From the NCBI RefSeq assembly GCF_029933015.1, contig NZ_JAOZOZ010000038.1, positions 1 to 13,907 on the forward strand: DNA of 13,907 bases, in the 5' to 3' direction. The notes below the pieces were generated by a model. It had not been told where the DNA came from, did no database searches, and was given only the letters and a program-made list of their open reading frames with translations. Made by a program: the position numbers and the translations under genes. This document shows positions 1 to 6,358 of the stretch, piece by piece. Origin of the DNA: Hydrogenimonas sp. GTDB lineage: Bacteria > Campylobacterota > Campylobacteria > Campylobacterales > Hydrogenimonadaceae. Each line of letters begins with the position of its first letter. Position 1 is the first letter of the stretch.

Positions 1-1265
1 TCTTCAACGCGATGGTCGGATTCGGTCTGATCTTTCTGGGGCTGGAGGGGATGAAGGAGAGCTTCGCGGTCTTCGCCCGGGATTTCGACATCTCGGCCTA
101 CCGCTTTCCCCATATCTGGTGGTACGCTCTGACGGGGCTCGGTATCACGGCCCTGATCCAGTCGAGCTCGGCATCCGTCGCCATCGTCCAGAGCGCACTC
201 TTCGCCCATCTGATCGGTTTCGAGGCGGCTGCCGCCTTCGTCGTCGGCTCCAACGTCGGTACGACGGTCACGGCGATGCTCGGAGCCATCGGCGGCTCTT
301 CCGACAAGAAACGGACGGCTCTGGCCCATCTGCTCTTCAACCTCTCCACGGGTCTCGTGGCGCTGATCGCGATCCATCCGCTGATCACGGCCACCGACGC
401 CATTCTTCCCTGGGCCGACGAGGTCATCCGTATCGCCCTCTTTCACACCCTTTTCAATCTGCTGGGGGTGGCGATATGGTACCCCTTCATTCCACCTTTG
501 GCCGGATGGCTGAAGCGCTTTTTCAAAAAAGAGAAGGCCCATGTCACCCACTATATCCACAACGTATCGGTCGAAATGCCCGAGGTGGCGGTGGACGCTT
601 TGAAAAGGGAGATCGCCCATCTGGCCGAAGAGGTGGAGAATTTCGCACTGCTCGCGGTCAATACGCCTCCCCAGAAGGTGCTGAAGGAGGGGGTGCCGAT
701 CGACAAGATTCTGGATGAATACGACGAAAACATGGAGCTCTCCTACCATCGCCTCTACGCACATATTCGAAGACTGGAGGGAGAGATCCTGCGTTTCATC
801 ACGGAACTGACCGGTCAAAAGGGTGTGGAGCCTCTGGCGGCCGATCTGGAGCATGCCGCGAGAATCACCACCTATCTCGCCACCGCGGCCAAATCGATCA
901 AGGATATGCTCCACGATATCGAGCGGTGGTACGACGAGGAGCATATGGAGGGCAGGGTCTTTCTACGCAACCTCCGATACCAGATCATCAAGAGTGTGCA
1001 GGCGTTTCACAACGCCTTTCTCGATCGTGACGAGAAGAGGATCGAAGAGATGGAACGTTTCTACAAACGGATTGCCGCATCCTACCGCAACAGTATGGAG
1101 ATCATCGGGGATATCGCCAAAAACCGCTCCATCGCGTCGGAGATGACGACGATCGCCATCAACGATCTCCATCTGAGCAAAAGTTTTTCGAAGTCGCTGA
1201 GAAACGCGCTGACGGAGCTTCGCCAGATTATAGAAGAATCATCGTCGCCAGGCCGAGAAAACTGA
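1..1265 (+). CDS. Na+/phosphate cotransporter family protein with C-terminal PhoU-like domain (5' end outside window)
   Basis: Inner-membrane Na+-coupled phosphate transporter of the Na/Pi-cotransporter II (NptA/YjbB) family, cut by the window edge. The frame is open from base 3 with no upstream stop, and the first in-window ATG at 12 lies inside a membrane segment, so it is not the start. What remains is the second of the two family repeats: a hydrophobic helix, then TALIQSSSASVA (bases 144-179, the QSSS transport signature), then GSNVGTT and AHLLFN. Hydrophobic segments end near base 510. The last roughly 230 residues are charged and helical, as in the PhoU-like domain found at the C-terminus of many bacterial members, which is thought to have a regulatory role. 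The first QSSS repeat should lie upstream. The 3' end overlaps the convergent mgtE gene by 38 bp. Family assignment is firm; phosphate as substrate is inferred from the family. Confidence 0.88.
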   Translation, partial: FNAMVGFGLIFLGLEGMKESFAVFARDFDISAYRFPHIWWYALTGLGITALIQSSSASVAIVQSALFAHLIGFEAAAAFVVGSNVGTTVTAMLGAIGGSSDKKRTALAHLLFNLSTGLVALIAIHPLITATDAILPWADEVIRIALFHTLFNLLGVAIWYPFIPPLAGWLKRFFKKEKAHVTHYIHNVSVEMPEVAVDALKREIAHLAEEVENFALLAVNTPPQKVLKEGVPIDKILDEYDENMELSYHRLYAHIRRLEGEILRFITELTGQKGVEPLAADLEHAARITTYLATAAKSIKDMLHDIERWYDEEHMEGRVFLRNLRYQIIKSVQAFHNAFLDRDEKRIEEMERFYKRIAASYRNSMEIIGDIAKNRSIASEMTTIAINDLHLSKSFSKSLRNALTELRQIIEESSSPGREN

Positions 1266-2592
1266 AAAATCCCACGACATCGGTGACGGTGGTGAGCAGA
1301 ACGGTCGAGCCGACGGCGGGGTCGATGCCGAGTCCCTTGAGGACCAGCGGTATCGTCGCCCCGAAGAAACCGGCGGCGAGCAGGTTGATGATCATCGAAA
1401 GACCTATGACGACCCCCAGCATCGGCATATCGAACCAGATCCAGGCGATGGTCCCCATGACGACGGCGTAGATGAGGCCGTTGCCCAGAGAGAGAAGCAC
1501 CTCCTTGGTGATGACCTTTCTGGCCTCCGTCGGATCGATGTCTCCCAGGGCGAGCTGGCGCACCGTGACGGTCAGAGACTGGGTGCCCGCGTTGCCCCCC
1601 ATCGAAGCGACGATCGGCATCAGTACGGCCAGGGCCACGATCGACTGGATCGTCGAGTCGAAAAAGCCGATGACGATGGAGGCGGCGATGGCGGTGAGGA
1701 GGTTGATTCCCAGCCAGATGGCGCGGGTCTTTCCCGCTTCGATGATGTTTTCGCTCTCTTCCGACTCCTCCTGGACACCGGCCATGCCGTAGATCTGATC
1801 GGTCGCCTGTTTCTCCATCAGGTCGTAGATGTCGTCGGCCGTGATACGTCCCAGCAGTATCCCGAACTCGTCGGTGACGGGGATGACGTTCATGTTGTAG
1901 TTACCGGCCAGCTCGATCACTTTGTCGATCTCGTCCTGGGGATGGACCGAAACGGTCAGGACACCCTCTTTGTCGATGATGTTGCGATAGACTTCTCCCG
2001 GTCCGTGGAGGACCAGATCCTCCATCGGCATCATACCGAGGAAACGCTCTTTCGCATCGACGATGAAGACATGGTAGGCGTTGTCGATCTCTCCGCGGCT
2101 CTTCATCTCTTTGAGGCGTTTGATCGATTCGGCGATCGTCTCGTCGACATAGGCTTTGAAGAGTTCGGTCTGCATGTAGGCACCCGCTTCGTTCTCTTCG
2201 TAGCTGATCAGCTCGCGAATGACCTTGCTGTCCTCTTCGGCGATCTCGTCGAGAACCTCTTCGGCCTTCTCTTCGTCCATCTCCTCGATGTGCTGGACGA
2301 TGTCGGCGGCGTCGTCTGTATCCATCTCTTCGATAATCTCCGCCAGCTCCTTGGCGTCGATCGCTTCGAGGGCGTCTTCCTGGGCGTTTTTCGAGAGTTC
2401 GGAGAGGACTTCGGCTTTCAGATCTTCGGGGAGAGATTTGAGAAGTTCCAGAAAGCGGGATTTGCTCAGATCGCGACACTCTTCAAGCAGTTCGGCGATT
2501 TCATAGGCCTGGGCACTCTCGTCCATGCCTTCCTGGAAGAGTCTGATACGTCGTTCTATCTCGATGGTCAGATCATCGATGTTGCGATCCAT
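1228..2592 (-). CDS. mgtE: Magnesium transporter MgtE
   Basis: Mg2+-gated Mg2+ channel of the inner membrane, 454 residues, close to the usual MgtE length of about 450. Domain order is complete: an acidic helical N domain (about 1-130, rich in Glu and Asp), a tandem CBS pair (about 135-260), and five membrane helices (about 290-454). The pore signature is present as MPIVASMGGNAGTQ followed by an Arg, and the last helix carries an Asp (residue 438, in TDVVGFF) at the position of the ion-binding Asp432 of Thermus MgtE. The acidic N domain and CBS pair are the known Mg2+ sensor that closes the pore. ATG at 2592 is preceded by AGGAGGTGG six bases upstream, which fixes the start. It lies 145 bp downstream of the OmpA-family gene, with its own candidate -10 box. 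The stop lies inside the convergent phosphate transporter gene. Confidence 0.96.
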   Translation of the reverse strand: MDRNIDDLTIEIERRIRLFQEGMDESAQAYEIAELLEECRDLSKSRFLELLKSLPEDLKAEVLSELSKNAQEDALEAIDAKELAEIIEEMDTDDAADIVQHIEEMDEEKAEEVLDEIAEEDSKVIRELISYEENEAGAYMQTELFKAYVDETIAESIKRLKEMKSRGEIDNAYHVFIVDAKERFLGMMPMEDLVLHGPGEVYRNIIDKEGVLTVSVHPQDEIDKVIELAGNYNMNVIPVTDEFGILLGRITADDIYDLMEKQATDQIYGMAGVQEESEESENIIEAGKTRAIWLGINLLTAIAASIVIGFFDSTIQSIVALAVLMPIVASMGGNAGTQSLTVTVRQLALGDIDPTEARKVITKEVLLSLGNGLIYAVVMGTIAWIWFDMPMLGVVIGLSMIINLLAAGFFGATIPLVLKGLGIDPAVGSTVLLTTVTDVVGFFSFLGLATMILL

Positions 2593-2622
2593 CTACCACC
2601 TCCTGAAGATTTAAATGACCGA

Positions 2623-2628
2623 ATTGTA
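2623..2628 (-). promoter_or_regulatory. Candidate -10 box for mgtE
   Basis: On the - strand the hexamer TACAAT, preceded by ATG, lies 31 bp before the mgtE start. No good -35 hexamer is found 16-18 bp further upstream, so this is a tentative call from -10 similarity and position only. Confidence 0.3.
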
Positions 2629-2707
2629 CATGAGAATACCTCTCGATACCTTGAAACGAAAAATGTTGAAAAAAGAAACTGCGGAAACAGTGGAAGTAGA
2701 TAGTGGA

Positions 2708-2727
2708 CCTCCGCCGGGAGGCGGAGG
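2708..2727 (-). terminator. Hairpin downstream of the OmpA-family gene
   Basis: A perfect 8-bp GC-rich stem, CCTCCGCC/GGCGGAGG with a GGGA loop on the + strand, starts 10 bp after the ompA-family stop. No T-tract follows it directly on the - strand. A second, weaker hairpin (ACTG/CAGT, 2678-2691) further along is followed by TTCTTTTTT. The pair may attenuate or end ompA transcription before mgtE, but intrinsic termination is not certain. Confidence 0.45.
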
Positions 2728-2737
2728 AGAAAAAGAG

Positions 2738-3919
2738 TTACTGGCCTTTGCCGGGAACCAGTACAACTTCGACGCGGCGGTTTTTCGCGCGTCCCTCTTC
2801 CGTATCGTTCGGAGCGATCGGCTTGGTTTCACCGTAGGCTTCGACTTTCAGACGGGAAGCGTCGATACCGCGCTCGACGAGGGCTTTTTTGACCGCTTCG
2901 GCACGGCGCTTGGAGAGTTCCATATTGTAGGCAGCCGGACCTGTACTGTCGGTATGGCCTTCGAGAATGGCGGTGACTTCGGGATGTTTCTTCAGGAATT
3001 CCGCGACACGGTCGACATCCATGACTTCGTTGGCCGGAATCTTGGCAGAGTTGAACGGGAAGTGCAGATAGAGCGTGACGCCGATCGTACACCCTTTCGA
3101 GTCGACTTTGAATTTGGCCGGCGTGTTCGGGCACTGGTCGATATAATCGGGTACACCGTCTTTGTCCGTATCGAGAGGACATCCGTTTTCGTCGACCTGA
3201 TTGGTCTTGCTGTTGGGGCAGTTGTCGAGAGCGTCGATAACACCGTCACCGTCGCTGTCCGTCATATCGGGACAACCGTTTTTGTCGACGATCGTACCTG
3301 CCGGTGTGTTGGGGCATTTGTCTTTGCTGTCGATGATACCGTCGCCATCGCTGTCCAGAGAGGTCAGAGGAGCCGCCGCTGCCACAGGAGCCGCCGCTGC
3401 AGGTGTTCCGAAAGGAATCATGAAACCTGCCATATAGGCGAGTGTGTTTCCGCCGTCGTCGAAGCGGATGACATCTTTGACTTCCGCACGGAGGTTCAGC
3501 CACTCGTTGACGGCATATTTGATACCGGCACCGACCGCACCGACACCGCCGTCGTCGAGGTCACTGTTGGTCCAGTTTTCGTAACCGACACCCGCGAGAA
3601 GGTAGGGGCGGAGGCTTTCGCTCTGGTCTTTGAAGTGGTAGAGGTAGTTGGCGAATAGCTGATTGCCATAGGTGTCGCCGTCTCCCTGGCTTCTGTCGAG
3701 GTCGACGTTGTTGATGAAGTCGTACTCCAGTTCGAGGCCGTGCGTGTCGCCTTCGATCAGTCCGAGGCGAGCGCCGAGTGTCCAGGCGTCGTCGATCCAC
3801 TCTTCGTCGAGGGGACTGTATCCGCCGCCGGTCACGGTGACGGAGTTCGTGTAGTCCTGCGCCATCATCGTGGATGCCGCAGCGATGCTCAGAAGCACCA
3901 TTCCCAATCTCTTAGTCAT
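2738..3919 (-). CDS. OmpA-family outer-membrane protein with three TSP3 calcium-binding repeats
   Basis: Outer-membrane beta-barrel protein anchored to peptidoglycan, 393 residues. An N-terminal signal peptide (about 1-20, MTKRLGMVLLSIAAASTMMA, then QDYT) precedes an OmpA-like barrel (about 22-172), an Ala/Pro linker, three thrombospondin type 3 repeats (about 188-278, each with an acidic DxDxDG loop and a CPN motif) and an OmpA C-terminal domain (about 283-388). In that domain GHTDSTG supplies Asp324, and Arg339 lies 15 residues on, the spacing of the Asp/Arg pair that binds diaminopimelate in OmpA. The start at 3919 is preferred over an in-frame ATG at 3961: it follows AAGGAGAG by about six bases, begins the signal peptide, and the -10 box lies between the two ATGs. 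The TSP3 region probably binds Ca2+. It resembles OprF-type porins, but transport function is not shown by sequence. Confidence 0.93.
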   Translation of the reverse strand: MTKRLGMVLLSIAAASTMMAQDYTNSVTVTGGGYSPLDEEWIDDAWTLGARLGLIEGDTHGLELEYDFINNVDLDRSQGDGDTYGNQLFANYLYHFKDQSESLRPYLLAGVGYENWTNSDLDDGGVGAVGAGIKYAVNEWLNLRAEVKDVIRFDDGGNTLAYMAGFMIPFGTPAAAAPVAAAAPLTSLDSDGDGIIDSKDKCPNTPAGTIVDKNGCPDMTDSDGDGVIDALDNCPNSKTNQVDENGCPLDTDKDGVPDYIDQCPNTPAKFKVDSKGCTIGVTLYLHFPFNSAKIPANEVMDVDRVAEFLKKHPEVTAILEGHTDSTGPAAYNMELSKRRAEAVKKALVERGIDASRLKVEAYGETKPIAPNDTEEGRAKNRRVEVVLVPGKGQ

Positions 3920-3952
3920 TCTTACTCTCCTTGTAATATAGTAGGTGAGGCG

Positions 3953-3958
3953 ATTATA
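3953..3958 (-). promoter_or_regulatory. -10 box of the OmpA-family gene promoter
   Basis: A perfect TATAAT lies on the - strand 33 bp before the ATG at 3919, in an AT-rich stretch (3951-4035) unlike the surrounding GC-rich coding DNA. The -35 region (near 3976-3981, GTCATA) is poor. A strong separate promoter fits an abundant outer-membrane protein and indicates that the gene is not simply read through from corA. Confidence 0.6.
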
Positions 3959-4035
3959 CATAAAAAGCCATTAAATATGACTAAATGCTGTTGTTTTGTT
4001 GAAAATTATTGGATTATGATTTTCGATTGGTAATT

Positions 4036-4971
4036 TTAGATCCAGCGCTTTTTTTTGAGCCATTTGAAAATCAGATAGGCGATACCCAGATTGAGGGCCC
4101 AGACGAGAAGGTAGCCGTATTTCCAGTCGAGTTCGGGCATGTGTTTGAAATTCATACCGTAGTTGCCGACGATGAAGGTCAAGGGCAGGAAGATGAGGGA
4201 AATGGCGGCGAGCCGCTGCATCGCCTGATTCATGCGGTTGCTCAGAAATCCCATCAGAAGCGTCTGCAGGTATCCGGTCCGGTCGAGATATGTTTTCGAC
4301 TCGTTGATCAGAAACGACAGATGCTCCTTGAGGTCGATGAATTCGTAGCGCAGTCTCTTTCTGACGTTGATCGGAAAGTGGTTGATGATCTTGTTGACGA
4401 TGTCGTTGTGCTGGACGGAGAGTTTGCCGATGCGGTTGAGTGTCCTTCGTGCGAAGTAGAGCTGCTTTTGTACCTCCTGTTCGTCCAGTGACTCGTCGAA
4501 GATCCTGTCTTCGATCTCTTCGAGCCTGTCGTCGATCATGTCGATGATGCCCATCGTGTGGTCGACCATGATGTCGATGACGGAGTACATGATGTATTCC
4601 AGGGAGTCGGTGGTTTTGTAACGGCGGTAGAGTCTGTTGGTGATCGTTTTGATCAGTTTCTTCTCTTTGGCAAGGAAGATGAACTTTTTTTCGGTCAGTA
4701 TGATGACCACATTTTCGGAATGGAAAAGCAGTTCGTCTTCGGGATCCTGCTGGAAATATTTGAGAATGGCCAGTTTGAACTGTTCGTTCTCCTCGAAAGT
4801 GACACTCTGGTCCTCGTTGGTGATGTCTTCGATGAAGCTTTCGGGAAAACGGTGTTTACAGAGCCATTCAAGGATCTCTTCGTTGTCGAGTGTCGTGAAG
4901 ATGATCTGCTTTTTGTTGTCGTCGAGATGGATTTCATCTTTTTTGTAGAGCCGGTCCGAAAAGATGTACAT
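4036..4971 (-). CDS. corA: CorA-family magnesium/divalent cation transporter
   Basis: Pentameric inner-membrane Mg2+ channel of the CorA family (also known to pass Co2+ and Ni2+), 311 residues, the usual length. The N-terminal cytoplasmic alpha/beta part (about 1-130) leads into long charged helices (about 135-250, with IIDMIDDRLEEIEDRI typical of the stalk), then two membrane helices (about 253-270 and 285-305) and a basic tail KWLKKKRWI. The GMN selectivity motif is present at residues 272-274, within YGMNFKHMPEL, the loop form common in this subgroup. The start ATG at 4971 follows GGGAG about eight bases upstream. The gene is the first of a - strand series with the OmpA-family gene and mgtE, 116 bp upstream of the former. 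Sequence alone does not settle Mg2+ versus another divalent cation. Confidence 0.95.
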   Translation of the reverse strand: MYIFSDRLYKKDEIHLDDNKKQIIFTTLDNEEILEWLCKHRFPESFIEDITNEDQSVTFEENEQFKLAILKYFQQDPEDELLFHSENVVIILTEKKFIFLAKEKKLIKTITNRLYRRYKTTDSLEYIMYSVIDIMVDHTMGIIDMIDDRLEEIEDRIFDESLDEQEVQKQLYFARRTLNRIGKLSVQHNDIVNKIINHFPINVRKRLRYEFIDLKEHLSFLINESKTYLDRTGYLQTLLMGFLSNRMNQAMQRLAAISLIFLPLTFIVGNYGMNFKHMPELDWKYGYLLVWALNLGIAYLIFKWLKKKRWI

Positions 4972-5079
4972 GGTGATGACTCCCGCGATGGTTTTGGATA
5001 ATTCGATATTTTATCGCAAATGGCGCCGAATGGAGGTTTTTCAAAAATAAAACTTTATGCTTTTATTTGTTAGACTTTA

Positions 5080-5108
5080 GAACCCATCTCAAAAATTCCC
5101 ATAGGCGG
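5080..5108 (+). repeat. Left terminal inverted repeat of the MITE-like element
   Basis: 29 bp, perfect inverted match to 5320-5348. Just inside it the arms diverge quickly, with only scattered matches over the next ten bases. Confidence 0.8.
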
Positions 5109-5319
5109 TAACGGAAGCGATTTTGCTCCCTGTCGCGACGGTTCGACACAGGTGTGGCCAAAGCCACATCAAGGAGAACCAACAAAGAGAGGGGGCAAAA
5201 GCGCTCCGCCCGTAGGGTGACACGGAAAAGATACGCTGATTTCGTTGAAAATGCCGGGTGTTGTCTTGGGCTACACCTTGCGCTTTTCGCCTCGTCATCG
5301 CAACTTTTGCGTGTCATTC

Positions 5320-5348
5320 CCGCCTATGGGAATTTTTGAGATGGGTTC
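5320..5348 (-). repeat. Right terminal inverted repeat of the MITE-like element
   Basis: Perfect inverted copy of 5080-5108. It ends 29 bp before the start codon of the EI24-like gene, so it forms part of that gene's upstream control region. Confidence 0.8.
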
Positions 5349-5377
5349 TATCCAAAACAAGGACAAAAGGAGCGGGA

Positions 5378-6358
5378 ATGAGGCAGGTCAACAGTTATCT
5401 CATACGCAGTGTCAACGATATTCTGAGATGGAACGTTCTGCGTTTCGCACTGCTTATCGGACTTCCGTTGATGGGGATTTGGGTCTGGATCAGTATGGGG
5501 GTATGGGATTACGCCATCACCTTCGCCTCCATCATCATCGGCTGGATACCCTTTTCGATCGTCAAAGCCAACGGTGCGCTTTTCATCATTTTCTTTCTCT
5601 GGTTCGTAGCCGTACTGGTTTCTTTCGCCGCCATGACGGCACTGATCGGGCCGCCCATTTTAAGAAAGTTTAGAGAAAGAACCCAGTATATCTACACCTT
5701 TACGGTACTGCTGGTCTTATCGGCGCTATGGGCAGTGGTCATCATGGCAAAATGGGAGTATATCTTCAGCGAGATCCAGCGTCTGCTGACGGAGTTGCCT
5801 TTCCAGACCGTCACCGACGCCTACGCATGGCTGCTGGCTTTCTACTTCTTCTACAACGCATATATCCTGACGCTCTTTCTTGTCGTCTCCTTTTTCAGAA
5901 AGCCCTTTCTCGAAAACATCCGTCTCAGCGACTATCCCCATATCCGGATCGAAGAGGGCGGTATCAGCCGCAAACACCACGGCCGCGTTCTGGTCGACAC
6001 GATACTCTTCGTTATCTTTTCGATCATCGCCTTTCCCGTTCTTTTCATTCCCATCGCCAATGTCTTCATGCAGCTCTTTCTCTGGTCGTGGCTCTACCGG
6101 GAATCCTATTTTCTCAGTACCTGCAACCTCTACTGCACGGAGGAGGACTATCAGCATCTGAGACACCATCGCTATATGATCTGGAGCATCGCGATCCTGA
6201 CGTCGCTGTTCAACTTTCTGCCCGTGATAAATCTCTTCGCTCCTTTCTTCGCCCAGATCATGTTTTTCCACTGGATCATGGCACATAAAGCCAGAAACGG
6301 AGCGATCCATCATGGTATGCAGGACAATACATCCAAGGAGGAAACCACCCATGGCTGA
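5378..6358 (+). CDS. EI24/CysZ-like integral membrane protein
   Basis: Polytopic inner-membrane protein of 326 residues with about six hydrophobic stretches (roughly 20-42, 68-92, 105-124, 148-172, 207-235, 268-300). The C-terminal part, with WLYRESYFLS and a hydrophobic end ahead of a polar tail, resembles the EI24 domain family that includes CysZ (sulfate uptake). The resemblance is by eye, so the substrate is unknown. Translation starts at ATG 5378 with AAGGAG five bases upstream. An in-frame extension back to 5258 would run through the inverted-repeat element and is rejected. The stop overlaps the pgm start by 8 bp, so the two genes are probably co-translated. Its place at the head of a glycogen and glycolysis operon is unexplained; it could be cotranscribed without a metabolic link. 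Confidence 0.8.
   Translation: MRQVNSYLIRSVNDILRWNVLRFALLIGLPLMGIWVWISMGVWDYAITFASIIIGWIPFSIVKANGALFIIFFLWFVAVLVSFAAMTALIGPPILRKFRERTQYIYTFTVLLVLSALWAVVIMAKWEYIFSEIQRLLTELPFQTVTDAYAWLLAFYFFYNAYILTLFLVVSFFRKPFLENIRLSDYPHIRIEEGGISRKHHGRVLVDTILFVIFSIIAFPVLFIPIANVFMQLFLWSWLYRESYFLSTCNLYCTEEDYQHLRHHRYMIWSIAILTSLFNFLPVINLFAPFFAQIMFFHWIMAHKARNGAIHHGMQDNTSKEETTHG

Larger units (their letters stand above)
5080..5348. mobile_element. MITE-like non-autonomous element with 29-bp perfect terminal inverted repeats
   Basis: The sequence begins GAACCCATCTCAAAAATTCC and ends with its exact reverse complement; 29 bp match without error (5080-5108 against 5320-5348). Both ends are bounded by TA (5078-5079 and 5349-5350), which would suit the TA target duplication of IS630 or some IS5-group transposases; including TA the match is 31 bp. 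The 269-bp body has no convincing gene; small frames through it have no ribosome binding site and no family resemblance. It holds internal hairpins: GGTGTGGC/GCCACATC (5151-5170, one G-T pair), TGTCG/CGACA (5131-5148) and CGCAA/TTGCG (5299-5311). It fills most of the gap between corA and the glycogen operon. No transposase is present in the window. Alternatives are an intergenic regulatory repeat or a structured RNA gene. Confidence 0.65.

Noticed and set aside
3211..3400. Repetitive DNA in the OmpA-family gene as a possible tandem or CRISPR-like array
   Set aside because: The periodicity is explained by three protein-level TSP3 repeats, and the copies are too divergent at DNA level for an array.
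2615..3658. Long + strand open frame opposite the OmpA-family gene (also similar frames opposite mgtE, pgm, pgi, pyk and pfkA)
   Set aside because: Antisense frames are kept open by high-GC codon bias; each lies opposite a strongly recognised gene, and none shows a ribosome binding site or family motifs.
3920..3961. Upstream ATG (3961) for the OmpA-family gene
   Set aside because: The TATAAT box lies downstream of this ATG, and the added residues would precede and spoil a clear signal peptide.
5004..5016. CGATA-TTT-TATCG palindrome upstream of corA as an operator
   Set aside because: Only 5-bp arms in AT-rich DNA, without a convincing promoter beside it; too weak to list.
5151..5170. Hairpin GGTGTGGC/GCCACATC as an independent terminator or small RNA
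   Set aside because: It has no T-tract and lies inside the inverted-repeat element, where it is better treated as part of that structure.
5063..5339. Small open frames on both strands inside the MITE-like element
   Set aside because: They mutually overlap, lack ribosome binding sites and share residues only because the terminal repeats are mirror copies. They look like translated non-coding sequence.
5258..5377. In-frame 40-codon extension of the EI24-like protein
   Set aside because: It runs through the end of the inverted-repeat element, has no ribosome binding site, and ATG 5378 has AAGGAG at ideal spacing directly before a normal membrane-protein N-terminus.
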